Notes: generated by a model not told the origin, from the sequence alone. Counted from the stretch's first letter, positions 1-10,760 are shown. The stretch is DNA of 64,000 bases from Elmis aenea (GCA_947652605.1 OX393578.1:39871470-39935469); one strand, 5' to 3'. Numbers and translations: made by a program.

Positions 1-645
1 TGGTTTTTGGGGTTGCCGAAGAAGTCTTTCAAGGTCGTTGACAATGACCAGGGGGTGGTTGCTGAAGGAGTCTTTGAAATGTTTGAGGGTGTGGTTTTAG
101 GGGTTGCTGAAGAAGTCTTTCAAGGTCGTCGACAATGACCAGGGGGTGGTTGCTGAAGGAGTCTTTGAAATGTTTGAGGGCGTGGTTTTTGGGGTTGCCG
201 ATAGGGGTTGCCGAAAAAGTCTTTCAAGGTCGTCGACAATGACCAGGGGGTGGTTGCTGAAGGAGTCTTTGAAATGTTTGAGGGCGTGATTTTTGGGGTT
301 GCCGAAGAAGTCTTTCAGGGTCGTCGACAATGACCAGGAGGTGGTTGCTGAAGGAGTCTTTGAAATGTTTGAGGGTGTGATTTTTGGGGTTGCCAAAGAA
401 GTCTTTCAAGGTCGTCGACAATGACCAGGAGGTGGTTGCTGAAGGAGTCTTTGAAATGTTTGAGGGTGTGATTTTTGTCGACGACACTGAAAGACTTCTT
501 CGGAAACCCCAAAAATCACACCCTCAAACATTTCAAAGACTCCTTCAGCAACCACTTTCTGGTCATTGTCGACGACCTTGAAAGACTTCTTCGGCAACAC
601 CCCCCGGTCATTGTCGACGACCTTGAAAGACTTCTTCGCGACCTT
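1..645. repeat. 91-bp minisatellite with an internal inversion
   Basis: A unit of about 91 bp recurs with the core AAGTCTTTCAAGGTCG at about 22, 113, 217, 308 and 399; the 113-217 step is 104 bp because of a 13-bp insertion. From about 476 the same unit appears in reverse complement, with its core at about 489, 580 and 624, the last step shortened to 44 bp. The junction near 460-510 is therefore a large imperfect palindrome. Because 91 is not a multiple of three, each unit shifts frame, yet several frames stay open on both strands. That openness follows from the repeat composition and is not good evidence for a protein. The array may continue upstream of the window. Confidence 0.9.
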
Positions 646-1494
646 CAAACATCGATCATAGTAAGCTCCGGATGAACATGCCATCGAACTGTCGCAGGAA
701 CCGTAGTATACCACTACTTTTATGCTCTTCTGCCGCATTCTCATTCGAGCCATATGCCACTACCACCCCTACCAATTCTTTCTTTGAAATCTGTACTTCT
801 ACCTATATGCACTCCCTCTAAAACAAGGTATTTATCCCTTGTAATTGCCATTTTAAACAATAACTCATTCTTCTTCGGATTACCAAGAATTAACTGTTAA
901 CAGGAATTTCTATTGCTTTTATTTCCTTTAGCTGCAGATGTTCAAAATCAGCCGCTATTATTCACGAACTGAATGCGCATCTGTAGCACGCACTTTCTAT
1001 ATCAAAACTTATATGGAAATAGAACAAGTCGTATAGTATTTTCTATACAAGAAACTATATAGAATTTCGTACAAAAAACCTGTATGACACGATATAAAAT
1101 TTTCTATATAGTTTTTGATATCGTTTTCTATATAGAAAACTATACCGTGTCACACGGGCTTAAGAAACAAGTGAAGTTAAATAAATGAACAAATTATTGA
1201 TCTTCAAAAGGTAAAAAAAGAAAAAAAAGTTCTTTAAAATTTTTCAAAATTCAAATACAAAATAATGACTATTCCCCTCATGGTCATATAAACTGATATA
1301 AACCAATCACTTTGTCAAATTATAGTCACGCCTTAATGTTTTGACCAATCACGTTCATTTTTAAGCGATAAAAGCCCTAGGGCTTTTTTCACCTCCAAAA
1401 TAGCGAAAACATCCCGTTGTCATGTCAATTATATCCTTAGCAACCTGGTTGTTTGTTTACAGATGTTTGACAGTTGTAAAATATATTATTTAAC
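646..1494. other. AT-rich stretch with short TATAGAAA inverted motifs
   Basis: No gene is supported. On the minus strand an open frame runs from the minisatellite out to about 753 and reads YYGSCDSSMACSSGAYYD before the repeat; it has no homologue I recognise. Positions 1000-1150 hold several copies of TTTTCTATATAG and its complement, ending in the small inverted pair CGTGTCACACG, so this part looks like a degenerate palindromic element. Confidence 0.4.
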
Positions 1495-1646
1495 ATGAGC
1501 CGTTTCGGAATAACTTCCATAGAAGAAATACAAAAAACTGTTGCAAATATAACTCCCAAAAATACTGTTGCATACAAAATGTCAATATGGAAACAATTTG
1601 AAAAATTTTGCAAGGAAAGGAGTTACGATTTAAATGCGCTACAGAG
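1495..1646 (+). CDS. Candidate first exon, Crypton/ZMYM-like N-terminus
   Basis: An ATG at 1495 opens 50 codons plus two bases and ends at the splice donor CAGAG|GTTAGT (1647). The peptide starts MSRFGITSIEEIQKTVANIT and later has WKQFEKFCKERSYDLN. The arrangement (SRFG start, EEI-K motif, P-K-N-T, then W--F--F) resembles the N-terminus of insect proteins related to Crypton tyrosine recombinases and ZMYM/QRICH-type host proteins. That is family memory, not a search result. Codons look like a protein and not like the surrounding AT-rich DNA. The exon ends in phase 2 (two bases, AG), which matches the start of the candidate exon at 24155 in the only frame that continues. It could instead be an isolated remnant of a Crypton element. 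Confidence 0.5.
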
Positions 1647-1746
1647 GTTAGTACGCTATCGAAAATGTTAACAAATAATAAACGAAAATTGTACCTAATT
1701 ATTTTTGGTATCTTATTTGGGAAATAGTCTAATCAAATATATTTCG

Positions 1747-1926
1747 GAACATTATTTTGCAGGAAAAATTTTAACTCAAGTTTGTTACTTATAGGTAACA
1801 TCCCTCGACAAAATGAATGACAAAATCCCTCGCCTTCGGCTCAGGATTTTGTCATGTCTTTTGTCTCAGGATGTTACCAAAGTAACAAACTTTTGTCAAT
1901 AATTTTACCGGCAAAATAATGTTCCC
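1747..1926. mobile_element. 180-bp palindromic MITE-like element
   Basis: The left arm begins GAACATTATTTTGC and the right arm ends GCAAAATAATGTTC. The arms match inward through GTTACTTATAGGTAACATCC against GGATGTTACCAAAGTAAC, so almost the whole element folds into one hairpin. The centre (GGGATTTTGTCATT-like bases) is also nearly symmetric. There is no coding capacity. Confidence 0.75.
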
Positions 1927-2074
1927 TTAATATATTATAACTGAAAATTAATATTCAGAAAAGTTACATTATAATAATTTTACTTCAAAAAAATCAAATT
2001 TAGTTTATTTATAATTTTATTAAATACTATACCCATGAGAATAATTCATTAAAAAAATTGTAGTTTATAATAGT

Positions 2075-2191
2075 AAAGTGGAGCAGTGGAGCAACCAAAA
2101 TTATTTGCTCCGGGCTCCTCTCCCGCTCCGGGCAAAAACCCATTGCTCCACTGCTCCACGCTCCAGCCCCGCGCTCCGCTCTAAACCCCTG
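2075..2191. mobile_element. Right end of a GGAGC-rich hAT element
   Basis: The block is full of GGAGC/GCTCC motifs and ends GCTCTAAACCCCTG. It matches the right end of the complete element at 26921-27720 (AAAATTATTTGCNCCGG, then TAAACCCCTG). Upstream, 1163-1230 resembles 27138-27165 joined to 27570-27600 of that element (GTTAAATAAATG, then ATTGATCTTCAAA). No matching left terminus was found, so this is a truncated or rearranged copy. Confidence 0.65.
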
Positions 2192-3060
2192 AAATTTATA
2201 ATGCCTCCTTTAACTTGTTCGATTGCTACGCAAATTTTTTATTTATTGCTATAAAAGTAACTGGCATAACAAACCTTAAGTTTAAAAGCTGATTTTGTAT
2301 TGCATGCAATCTATGCTTGACAAAAAGTATTACTGTCGTGTATATTTAATAAAGTTCTGTTTGTAGTAACTAGTCATTCCGTTTCCTAACTTGGCTTTGA
2401 TTTCTGCGGGAGTCTTGCCCTTTTAACATTTTGTATGCCGTTAACGTTTGCAATTCACGGCTGAAATATAACAGAGATTGTGTAAACATTCACTATAGAT
2501 TTTGTAGCTAATTACATATAACATTTTACGCACAGTACGAGAACCAAAACACTGAACCACTCCCGCGTGAATTTGTCACATACACATAACGTTGGCAAAG
2601 GTTGATACGTGTGTAAAGTTACATACACACATATGGCGCAGTACTGGTACCAATTCCCTAACTTGTTGATGTTTTCTCTGCAAGAAAACAGTTAGGCATG
2701 TTTATACACCCAAAATGTAGTATCATTGAAGTTTCTAGGCTCATTAATTATTTTGGTTTACCAACTGATGGCACATTATGCTACACTCTAGATATAGTAT
2801 TAATTAACTAAAACGAAATCTATTATAGGTGAATATGAAGTTACACACAAAAATTATCTTATGTTTATATTCCTTTCAGTTTGATATCAGGGTGTCTCAA
2901 AATCTTTTTAAAGAATCGCAATCTTTAGTTTTGAACACTAAAGTACTAATCCCACTTATAATTTAAGAAATATTTTTGGGTTAATATTATGTTCCATAAT
3001 ATTATTTTTGTAAAGTTATACATAAATACAGTAATTACGCTGGTACAGTGTTTCAGTAAT
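2192..3060. other. AT-rich stretch, nothing recognised
   Basis: I see no exon with paired splice sites, no RNA gene and no clear element end in this stretch. Confidence 0.5.
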
Positions 3061-3150
3061 GGGTAGTTCACACGGTGACATTTAAAGTCGCGACATCAAA
3101 AGTCGCGACTTTTGATGTCGCGACTTTAAATGTCACCGTGTGAACTACCC
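3061..3150. repeat. Perfect 90-bp palindrome
   Basis: Two 45-bp arms are exact reverse complements with no spacer. Each arm starts GGGTAGTTCACACGGTGACA and contains the sub-palindrome AAGTCGCGACTT twice. A diverged relative of one arm lies at 3829-3910 (GATAGTTCACACGGTGACAT). Together they look like the ends of one non-autonomous DNA element of about 850 bp that was later interrupted by the MITE at 3314-3720. Confidence 0.9.
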
Positions 3151-3313
3151 AAATTGAAAGTCGCAACTTTAAAATAAAAATGTCCGCTCTTGTAATTGCA
3201 GCATCGAGTGTTGTATAGCAACTAATTATTTTAAAGTTGCTATTTGTTGATAATGCTCTAAAATCGTTGAAACATCTATTGGGGACATGATAAATTCGAA
3301 ATCGATGACAAAC

Positions 3314-3720
3314 ACGGTCTACTACACAGGTTAGGAAGCCTGTCAAAAAATCTGGAACTTTTCGACATAAATTTCCGCTAGACGGCGATAAGTCTAAGAA
3401 CCATTCGCCATAAAAATCCGTTAGATGGCGATTAAGTTTAAGAACCTATTTTAAACAAACCTGACTTAAAAATTCAATTAAAACATTTTTATATACATCA
3501 TCTGATTGATTAAATTCGAATTTTTTAAGGGAAAGCTTATAAATCTCGCTGATTATGTCAAAATCTTGTGCACGAACCGGTTCTTAGACGTATCGCCATC
3601 TAGTGATCATTTATGGCGAATGGTTCTTAGACTTATCGCCTCTGTGGGATAATTTACGGAACTAGTTACCGGCCTCAGTCGGTTTTATATGGGAGTTTCC
3701 CAACCTGTGTTGTAGACCGT
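3314..3720. mobile_element. MULE-like MITE with 10-bp target duplication
   Basis: The element starts ACGGTCTACTACACAGGTT and ends AACCTGTGTTGTAGACCGT. It is flanked by GATGACAAAC at 3304-3313 and again at 3721-3730. The long terminal inverted repeats continue inward with GCGATAAGTCTAAGAACC and a second related motif GATGGCGATTAAGTTTAAG. Terminal repeats of over 100 bp and a 9-11 bp duplication are typical of Mutator-like elements; the superfamily assignment is inferred from that. There is no transposase. Confidence 0.85.
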
Positions 3721-3828
3721 GATGACAAACAAATGTATATTAGGTTAGGTTAACCTAACCTATTTGTCTGTTATGTCAAAATATAAAAGTATGGTAGGTT
3801 TGCGTCAAATGCCGAACTGTCAAATCGA

Positions 3829-3910
3829 TGTCGCGACTTTGCGTGACATTCAGTGACATTAAAAGTCGCGAGTTTTGATAGTTCACACGGTGACATAAAA
3901 GTCGCGAATT
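3829..3910. mobile_element. Partner end of the GTCGCGAC element
   Basis: GTCGCGACTTTGCGTGACATT and then TAGTTCACACGGTGACAT repeat the motifs of the palindrome at 3061-3150 with changes. It is probably the other end of the outer element into which 3314-3720 inserted. Confidence 0.55.
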
Positions 3911-4686
3911 TATAGAACTCGAACACACACACACACAAACAAATCACACACCATCACAAAAAAACAGTTTAATGAATACTCTTACATTAAAACCAATAGA
4001 TTATGTGTTGATACTATAATCATCTAAATTTTAACTGTACGTTCTCTTATAATAAACAATGGTTGTACAACAACACAAATACAATCCTTAACAAAGTCAA
4101 CACTAATGAAACCACTAACAACAATAATATTAAAAACATAAATAACAGAAATCGATACATTTAAAAGAGCTGTTATCTTTACATCAAGACAATAACAGAT
4201 AAAATAACTACAGTACCTAAAGAATATTACACAGGAAGAAAACCTTAAATTAAACATTAACTTACAAAAATTATTAAAGACAAAGTTGCTTTTAAATACG
4301 TAGCAACGAAATAATAACTCAAAGTAACAACTTGGTCTAAGAAAAACATTCGATACAGTAAATTAAACTCATCATAAACCGAAAAACTCATGGAATAAAA
4401 AATATTTAATATAGTTAGATGCAGTTACAGCAATACATTAAGAAAACTAGAGTACGAGTCAGAAATCTTTACACCTGCATTTTTAAATAAAAACAAAAAT
4501 TATATTGTGGCGTTAGCTTAAAAATAAAATATGATTCAACTGAATCAAAATAAAGATTTAGATCAACGTATTTACCAATAATAATGATTGTAGCTACGAC
4601 AGTTGTATATGGGTAGGTAAATAAATAAATAAATAAGGAATCTATAGATGACGCCACAAAAGTCTAAGCTGCACTAGTTTCTTCTC
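3911..4686. other. AT-rich stretch with small microsatellites
   Basis: It holds a short AC-rich run at about 3921-3945 and an AAATAAAT run at about 4617-4637. Nothing else is recognised. Confidence 0.6.
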
Positions 4687-6110
4687 AAGAGTTACGACTT
4701 CGGTTAAATTGGGGCAAAGTTGTATATTCAGGTGCTTAATAATTTGTCGCAAACAGAACTTATCTAGCTCTTTTAGTTTTTGAGATATAGGGGAAAAAGT
4801 AAAAAAGTGGATTTTTGTTTTTTACCCGTAACTTTTTCATTTGATGTCAAATTTCATTTTTGTAAAAACATTTCCATGGCCACTTTTTGCAAGGAATCAA
4901 ATTCCCCAATTATATTTTCCATGCGACGTTTCGTTTTTTTAAAACCATCATCAGGTCAATTTTTTCTTATGGACGCTATATCTGATTTTAACGCCAATTT
5001 GTAGAGCATTTTATTTTGATTCGACAATGTATAACACTTGGCACTTTTTTGAAACAATTGTTGTTAAAAATGGCAAAAACAAATATTTTATTTAAAACAA
5101 ATCCTAATCGGCATGGTAAATAATTGTCTTTGTCCCTTTTTTCTTGGAAACAGGTAAGTAAACCGCATAAAACTACTAATTAAAAAAATAGGTGTTAATA
5201 AATATGTTAGGAATGCATTAACATTGTTCACTTATTAACAAATATTTTTAGAATATTTTCTTCGGTAAAGTAATAAATTTCTCTAAAATGTGTATTTAAT
5301 CCTTATTTGGCATACAATTATGTATTTGTTACAAAAAATAACGAGTTATGCATTTTATCTGCGTTAATGACTTCTAATAAGCAAAAAGCGTAGACAGATT
5401 TCTAGACGTTTTTTGTAAACTATGAACACTTGTATCATTTGATTACGAACATTTTGTTACAAATAATTGTATGTCAAATAAGGATTATACACATTTTAGA
5501 GACATTTATTACTTAACCGAAGAAAATATTCTAAACATTTTTGCTAATAAGTGAACAATGTCAATGCATTCCTAACATATTTATTAATACCGATTTTTTT
5601 AATTAAATCCCTTTAATAGTAATTTCATACGGTTTACTCGCCTTCTTCCAAGTAAAAAGGGACAAAGACAATTATTTATCATGCCGATTAGGATTTGTTT
5701 TAAATAAAATATTTGTTTTTGCCATTTTTAACAACAATTGATTCAAAAAAGTGCCAACTGTTTTACATTGCCGAATTCAGAATAAAATGCTCTACAAATT
5801 GGCGTTAAAATCAGATATAGCGTCTATAAGAAAAAATTGACCTGATGATGGTTTTAAAAAAACGAAGCGTCGCACGGAAAATATAATTGGGGAATTTGAT
5901 TCCTTGCAAAAAGTGGACAAGAAAATGTTGTTACAAAAATGAAATTTGACATGAAATGAAAAAGTTACGGGCAAAAAACAAAAATCCACTTTTTTACTTT
6001 TGTCCCTATATCTCAAAAACTAAAAGAGCTAGATAAGTTCTGTTTGCGTCAAATTATTAAGCACCTGAATATACAATTTTGCCCTAATTTAACCAAAGTC
6101 GTGACTCTTA
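4687..6110. mobile_element. 1.4-kb fold-back element
   Basis: Arms of about 650 bp (4687-5338 and 5450-6110) are inverted copies around a loop of about 110 bp. The outer ends are AAGAGTTACGACTTCGGTT on the left and the complement of AAGAGTCACGACTTTGGTT on the right. Each arm contains a 74-codon frame starting MRYR; the two are mirror images and contain no known domain. The frames are a by-product of the inverted duplication. The arms differ by scattered substitutions and small indels, so the element is not recent. Confidence 0.85.
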
Positions 6111-6708
6111 CCGCGAAAAACGAGAACCCTGTATACGTGTGTTCAAAGAACTCAGGTGATTCTTTATTTATTATAAATAAGTTAAATTAAATTCAATAAA
6201 CTTTTTTAAAGAATTTCTTGTCGAAATAACAATAAAAAAGACTGTCACTGATAATTTTTTTTTTTTTGCAAGAGTTACTTAAAAAAGGTTGGGAAGCCCT
6301 GATATATTTGAAATTGTTATTTAAAAAATTTCAATACATTGTTTGCTTAAAATAAATGATTTATTAGGACTTGTTGTTTGTGCTTCTATAATTTTAGAAC
6401 TGGGTTATTAACGGATCTATCTACCTTGAAATAGATAAACAACTGTCTTGATGGAATTTCTTTCGCTTAGCGGATTTAATAACAGTTCAGTTTGTCCTTG
6501 TTTTATTGTACGTTTTAACTAAAGAACTGCAATTTCTCCTAAACTGTAGTAAACGGTTGCCGCCTTGCATTAAAGAAACTTATTTTAAAGAAGTGCTTGT
6601 ACAGAGCACAGATGCAAATGCGATCTAACAGACAATTCCTTATCGCGTGTTTATGATTCATAAATAGCTTTAAAAGAGCGTCTCGGGCATTAAGAAATCC
6701 CAGAACTG

Positions 6709-6827
6709 TATAAAAACGATCCCTTTAGACGTCAAACAATATGTTTTCAAACAAGGACAACTACCGCCCGACATTTACGATACAACAGAAGCGAGTTTGG
6801 GAATGGCACAGTTATCCTTTTTCGTGA
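6709..6827 (+). other. TATA box followed by a 28-codon reading frame
   Basis: TATAAAAA at 6709 lies 32 bp before ATG at 6741. The frame reads MFSNKDNYRPTFTIQQKRVW and stops at 6825-6827. The surrounding 6600-6960 is less AT-rich than its flanks. The peptide matches nothing I recognise. It could be a small peptide gene, an exon start or chance. Confidence 0.2.
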
Positions 6828-8129
6828 AATAGCTGTAGGGGACAGGTAGCAGGTGGTCCTGTAGGTTATGCGTCTTCTTTCTGGATAAGTATGTCCTTAC
6901 ATCGTCCTGCAATCCTACCCGAACCGGTAGACTACCGGTAAACCGGTCGGATATCCGTTAGAAACTCATGTTGCAGTAAATTTATTGCTAGGAGAGAGGA
7001 AACTCAAAATTAACTTCGGTAGGAAATGTTTACCCAAGATTGTGTTTAAACCCTTCACAATTGATCCAAGATATTTTATTCTTTTTAGCCTTTTATAACA
7101 AAGCTCTTTCGAAATTACTTTAACCTGCATTTTAAGTTCTAATGATGGATAGAACTGAATATTATTGTACAATATGGTTTTAAAATAGTTGAATGAATTT
7201 AAAGAAGTTCCAATTTTAAATGTGTTATGAATTTTTATGTGATCGTAATTTTAAGCAATATCTGATACGTAATACTTAATTGAAAAACTCATAATGGAGG
7301 CGTGCAGTTTTCTTTTTTATTGATGTATGAATGTATGATGGAGATATATTTGATTATGTGCCTGATTTTTATGATGTTTGGTAGTTCCATTTGACTAGAA
7401 AGATGAATATATTAGGATTTATTAAAATTCTTTGCCGCTTCTAGCTCTCTCGATATCCTTTCAAATAATCTAAATTGATATTACGATATTAAAGACATTT
7501 TTAAACTAGCTGTTTCTGAATATGAAATGAAAAGAATAAAGTTTACAAGTTTTTTAATAATTTTAAGCTTGTGCGAATACAAATTTAGGAATTTAAACGG
7601 ATGCTGAACAAAATAGTACTAATATAACTAATAGTTACCTTATTTTTAAGCAGTTATATTATTAAATTATTGCATTTTTATTCTGTGAAATATTTGAGAA
7701 GTCGCCTAATAAATAAGATTTCTTTAGATTTTTTTTTATATAAAAAAATAAGGATTAGAAGCGTTTTATTTTCTAATAACAACTTTTGGAAATTTGGTCT
7801 CCATCACATCAAGTAAGGTTTTTTTTCATTGTCCACAAAAATATATGTAGTATTTTTTTATTTAACAGCGTCTTAAAATATTTTAAGTTTTGTAGCTTTT
7901 GACATAAACTTTTCTTGGACGCCAATTTTTATAAAAGTTTTTTAGAGAAGGGTAAACGAGAACATGTAACAAACGATTTAATAATATATTGCAATTTTTT
8001 GTATCTCTCTTTCCTTTGGAACTAATCAAACAGTGTTTAAAAATGAAATTTGATTTAATGATCAAAACAACAAAGTAATCCCTCCAGGATGCAAATGGTA
8101 CAATTATGCAAATATCTAATTAAAATACT

Positions 8130-8290
8130 CAATAATCCATTTAAAAGATTAATTCATGACAATTCAATTCCTTTGAGTCGGCCATGCTTTTCGTTAGTAG
8201 CTAATTAATAGTAATTTTGTGTCTGATATGCATCACTTTAACAAAAAATTACGGTTTCATGTATGCAAATGAAATTGAATTACTACACGA
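8130..8290. promoter_or_regulatory. Possible regulatory cluster of TAATTA and octamer motifs
   Basis: The stretch contains several TAATTA/ATTAAT cores, AGCTAATTAATAG at about 8202 and a perfect octamer ATGCAAAT at about 8264. Such motifs are common by chance in AT-rich DNA, so this is only a pointer for conservation analysis. Confidence 0.2.
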
Positions 8291-8559
8291 ATAAGCTCAA
8301 CTTTTTTTTTATTCATTACGGATATGTTCGTATATGAAAACTAAAACTACTCGAAAATTAATTTATAAATTGTCGAATTTTTTATTTATGTAATTTATTA
8401 TTAATACTCGCATGACATCGTTGGATAACATCAATGTTTCAAAGTGCATGCTAGCAGGGTTCATATTTTATATAAATGAATAACGCTATCCACAATGACT
8501 TTCCTGATAAATAAAAATCACCAACTAACTAGTGTGAGGATGTTATGATTTTCATGTAC

Positions 8560-9303
8560 ATGTTACGGTCAATGTAAATAATTGGGCATTAATTATAATG
8601 CCCGGGCAATTTAAAAAGTGCGTAATGGGATGTGACAAAATGATAAATTATATAGAAAATATTACATTGCCCGGGCATTATGAATAATGCTGGAAATCGA
8701 GTGGGCAATTTGAGAAAATTTTTATTCATAATTCTCTACATACAAAAATAAGAGGATATTATATTAAAACAAATTTTTAAATAACTAGTTCGAAATAAAA
8801 TGAGGAGCAGCGATTGCGCAACACTATTTTATGGACATAGAGAGTCAGGTTAGAGGTCGGTAAAGTTTTTTTTTTTAAAGCAGAATAACGAGGAACGCTA
8901 AAAAGAAACTAGTTCGAAATAAAATGGAGGAGCAGCGTTTGCGCAACACTATTTTATGGACATAGAGGTTCAGGTTAGAGGTCGGTAAAGTTTTTTTAAA
9001 GCAGCAAAGAACTGAAAACAGTCTTGAACTCGTTAAAGTGCAAGATGGTACAAGCGACAAGCCACCGAAAATGGTTGCTGATTGGCCAGCGAGAATCACA
9101 CCATACGCACGTTGCCAAATTGCTGTCAATTAATTAAAGTGACCAGAGAAATAATAGCAGTATTTATTATGACCGGGCAATGTAATAAATTATCCTAGAC
9201 TGTCGTAGACAAATACAAAATTATTAAATTGCCTGATTTTATCGGTCATTATTTATAATGACCAAGCATTATGAAAACTGCCCTGAATAATTGACCGTAA
9301 CAT
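8560..9303. mobile_element. ATGTTACGG-ended non-autonomous element
   Basis: It begins ATGTTACGGTCAATGT and ends with the complement, ATTGACCGTAACAT. Inside both ends are repeated inverted blocks built on GGGCATTATNNATAATGCCC. The middle has a segment of about 95 bp duplicated in tandem at 8784-8878 and 8909-9001 (CTAGTTCGAAATAAAATG to GGTCGGTAAAG). There is no transposase. It shares its terminal bases with the element at 32419-32768. Confidence 0.75.
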
Positions 9304-9771
9304 ACATAACACTATTCTGTACAACGCTTATCTTTAAGAGTTAGTAAAAAAAAATAATTAATCTTAATTCAAAAAAGAATTTCTTTTAAAAAAAAGGTGC
9401 TACTTTTACATTCTCTCTCATTTATTTGCTATGTAGGTGTCGTAACTTTATTGGCAATGAAGCTATTTTAGAACTATACTATTTTGGTCTAATAAAAAAC
9501 TTTTTTTAACAAATTAATTTCAATTTGTGTCTGATTTGTGGTAAATTACTCAAGAAATTTTGTGTTTAAACGTTACAACTAATTATGTAACTTTTTTTAA
9601 AATTTAAAACCTTAATTAATCCAAACTTATTAAATCTTTTGTGTTGTACGAATGTTTCGTAAATGCTGATTTGTTTGTTAGCTTTTTATTTGTTATATCG
9701 AATGTGTACTGTTGAATAAGTTCTTTTGGTATGTCCCATATAACACAAATAACAAGTAGACTACTATTCAT
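9304..9771. other. AT-rich stretch, nothing recognised
   Basis: No element end, splice pair or RNA gene seen. Confidence 0.5.
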
Positions 9772-10637
9772 CAGGGTGGTGCATTTTTCGATGCTCACTA
9801 TTGCTATCTTGAAAACGGTAAGAGATACAAGGTCGGTAAAATTAGATAAAAGTTGCACATTTTTATGGCGATTAAGAAATCCTGAATATTTTGATTCGTT
9901 TTTGATTTATTACAAAAAATAACTGGAACATGTGATTTAAGAAAAATATTATTATCTTCCCTACCATTGACGGTATTTAATTTAAACTTGTTACCTTTAT
10001 ATTTTTGACCATCTCGGGTTTGATGATGTTCACACAAATTTTCTAAGCCTTCTAGATTTCAAGTTGCGATAGTCAACTTTTTTATTTCTTATGGTCGCCA
10101 AATTGGATTTTTACACCATCAGAGAGACAAAAAAAAATTGCTTTTCAGATTGGTAACCAGCATAACCTATTTCTCTCAAAAAACTTGTTAAAATTAAAAA
10201 AATTGTATAAATAATTTATAAAATCGTGAATGTTTTTAAAAACAATTGAAACTATGATATAAATAAAAGTGACAGAACATTTTATTGGTCTAATGATAAC
10301 GAATAAATTTTAAACTAAAAAAAATATCGCAACTTGAAATCTAGAAGGCTTAGAAAATTTCTGTTAACGTCATCAAACCCAGAATGGTCAAAAACATGAA
10401 GCTACCAAGTTTAAATTAAATAACATCAATGGTAGGGAAGATAATAATATATTTCTTAAATCCCATGTTTCAGTTTTTTTTTTTAATAACTCAAAAACGA
10501 ATCAAAATATTTAGGATTTCTATTTAGATTCTTAACCGCCATAAAAATGTGCAACTTTTCTCTAACTTAACTGACCTTGTATCTGTTATCGTTTTCAAGG
10601 TAGCAATGAATGGTGAGCTTCGAAAAATACACTACCA
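9772..10637. mobile_element. Fold-back element with about 310-bp arms
   Basis: The left arm (CAGGGTGGTGCATTTTTCG onward to about 10080) is repeated in inverse orientation from about 10320 to 10637, ending CGAAAAATACACTACC. Matching inner marks are CTAGATTTCAAGTTGCGAT at about 10053 and ATCGCAACTTGAAATCTAG at about 10326. The CAGGGTG terminus links it to the ACAGGGTG group found elsewhere in the window. Open frames in the arms are mirror images and are not genes. Confidence 0.8.
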
Positions 10638-10760
10638 TGTATTACATAACAAGAGTTGCGTAATTGCTTTACAACTCGAGTTTTGTACAATACTTTTTCT
10701 ACGACCACATAATATATACGATTTTATCGGTGTTTTGGCTTAATAAACACACTATTTGTC
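10638..10760. repeat. Repeat shared with 52918-53015
   Basis: TTGCTTTACAACTCGAG, then CTACGACCACATAATATA and ACGATTTTATCGG, match the reverse complement of 52918-53015 over about 100 bp. It is a dispersed repeat of unknown class. Confidence 0.6.

Larger units (their letters stand above)
6111..8559. other. Mostly single-copy AT-rich DNA
   Basis: No supported gene. Two places stand out and are listed separately: a TATA box with a 28-codon frame at 6709-6827, and a stretch dense in homeodomain-type and octamer-type motifs at 8130-8290. Confidence 0.45.

Noticed and set aside
97..581. Several overlapping 60-115 codon frames in the minisatellite
   Set aside because: All frames are open because of the repeat composition, and the unit length is not a multiple of three.
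1..645. CRISPR array
   Set aside because: The units are contiguous 91-bp tandem copies without unique spacers, in a eukaryotic context.
3742..3761. Telomere or subtelomere
   Set aside because: Only two TTAGG units and their inverse; no array.
4780..6016. Two similar 74-codon frames as a gene pair
   Set aside because: They are mirror images in the arms of one fold-back element, with no domain.
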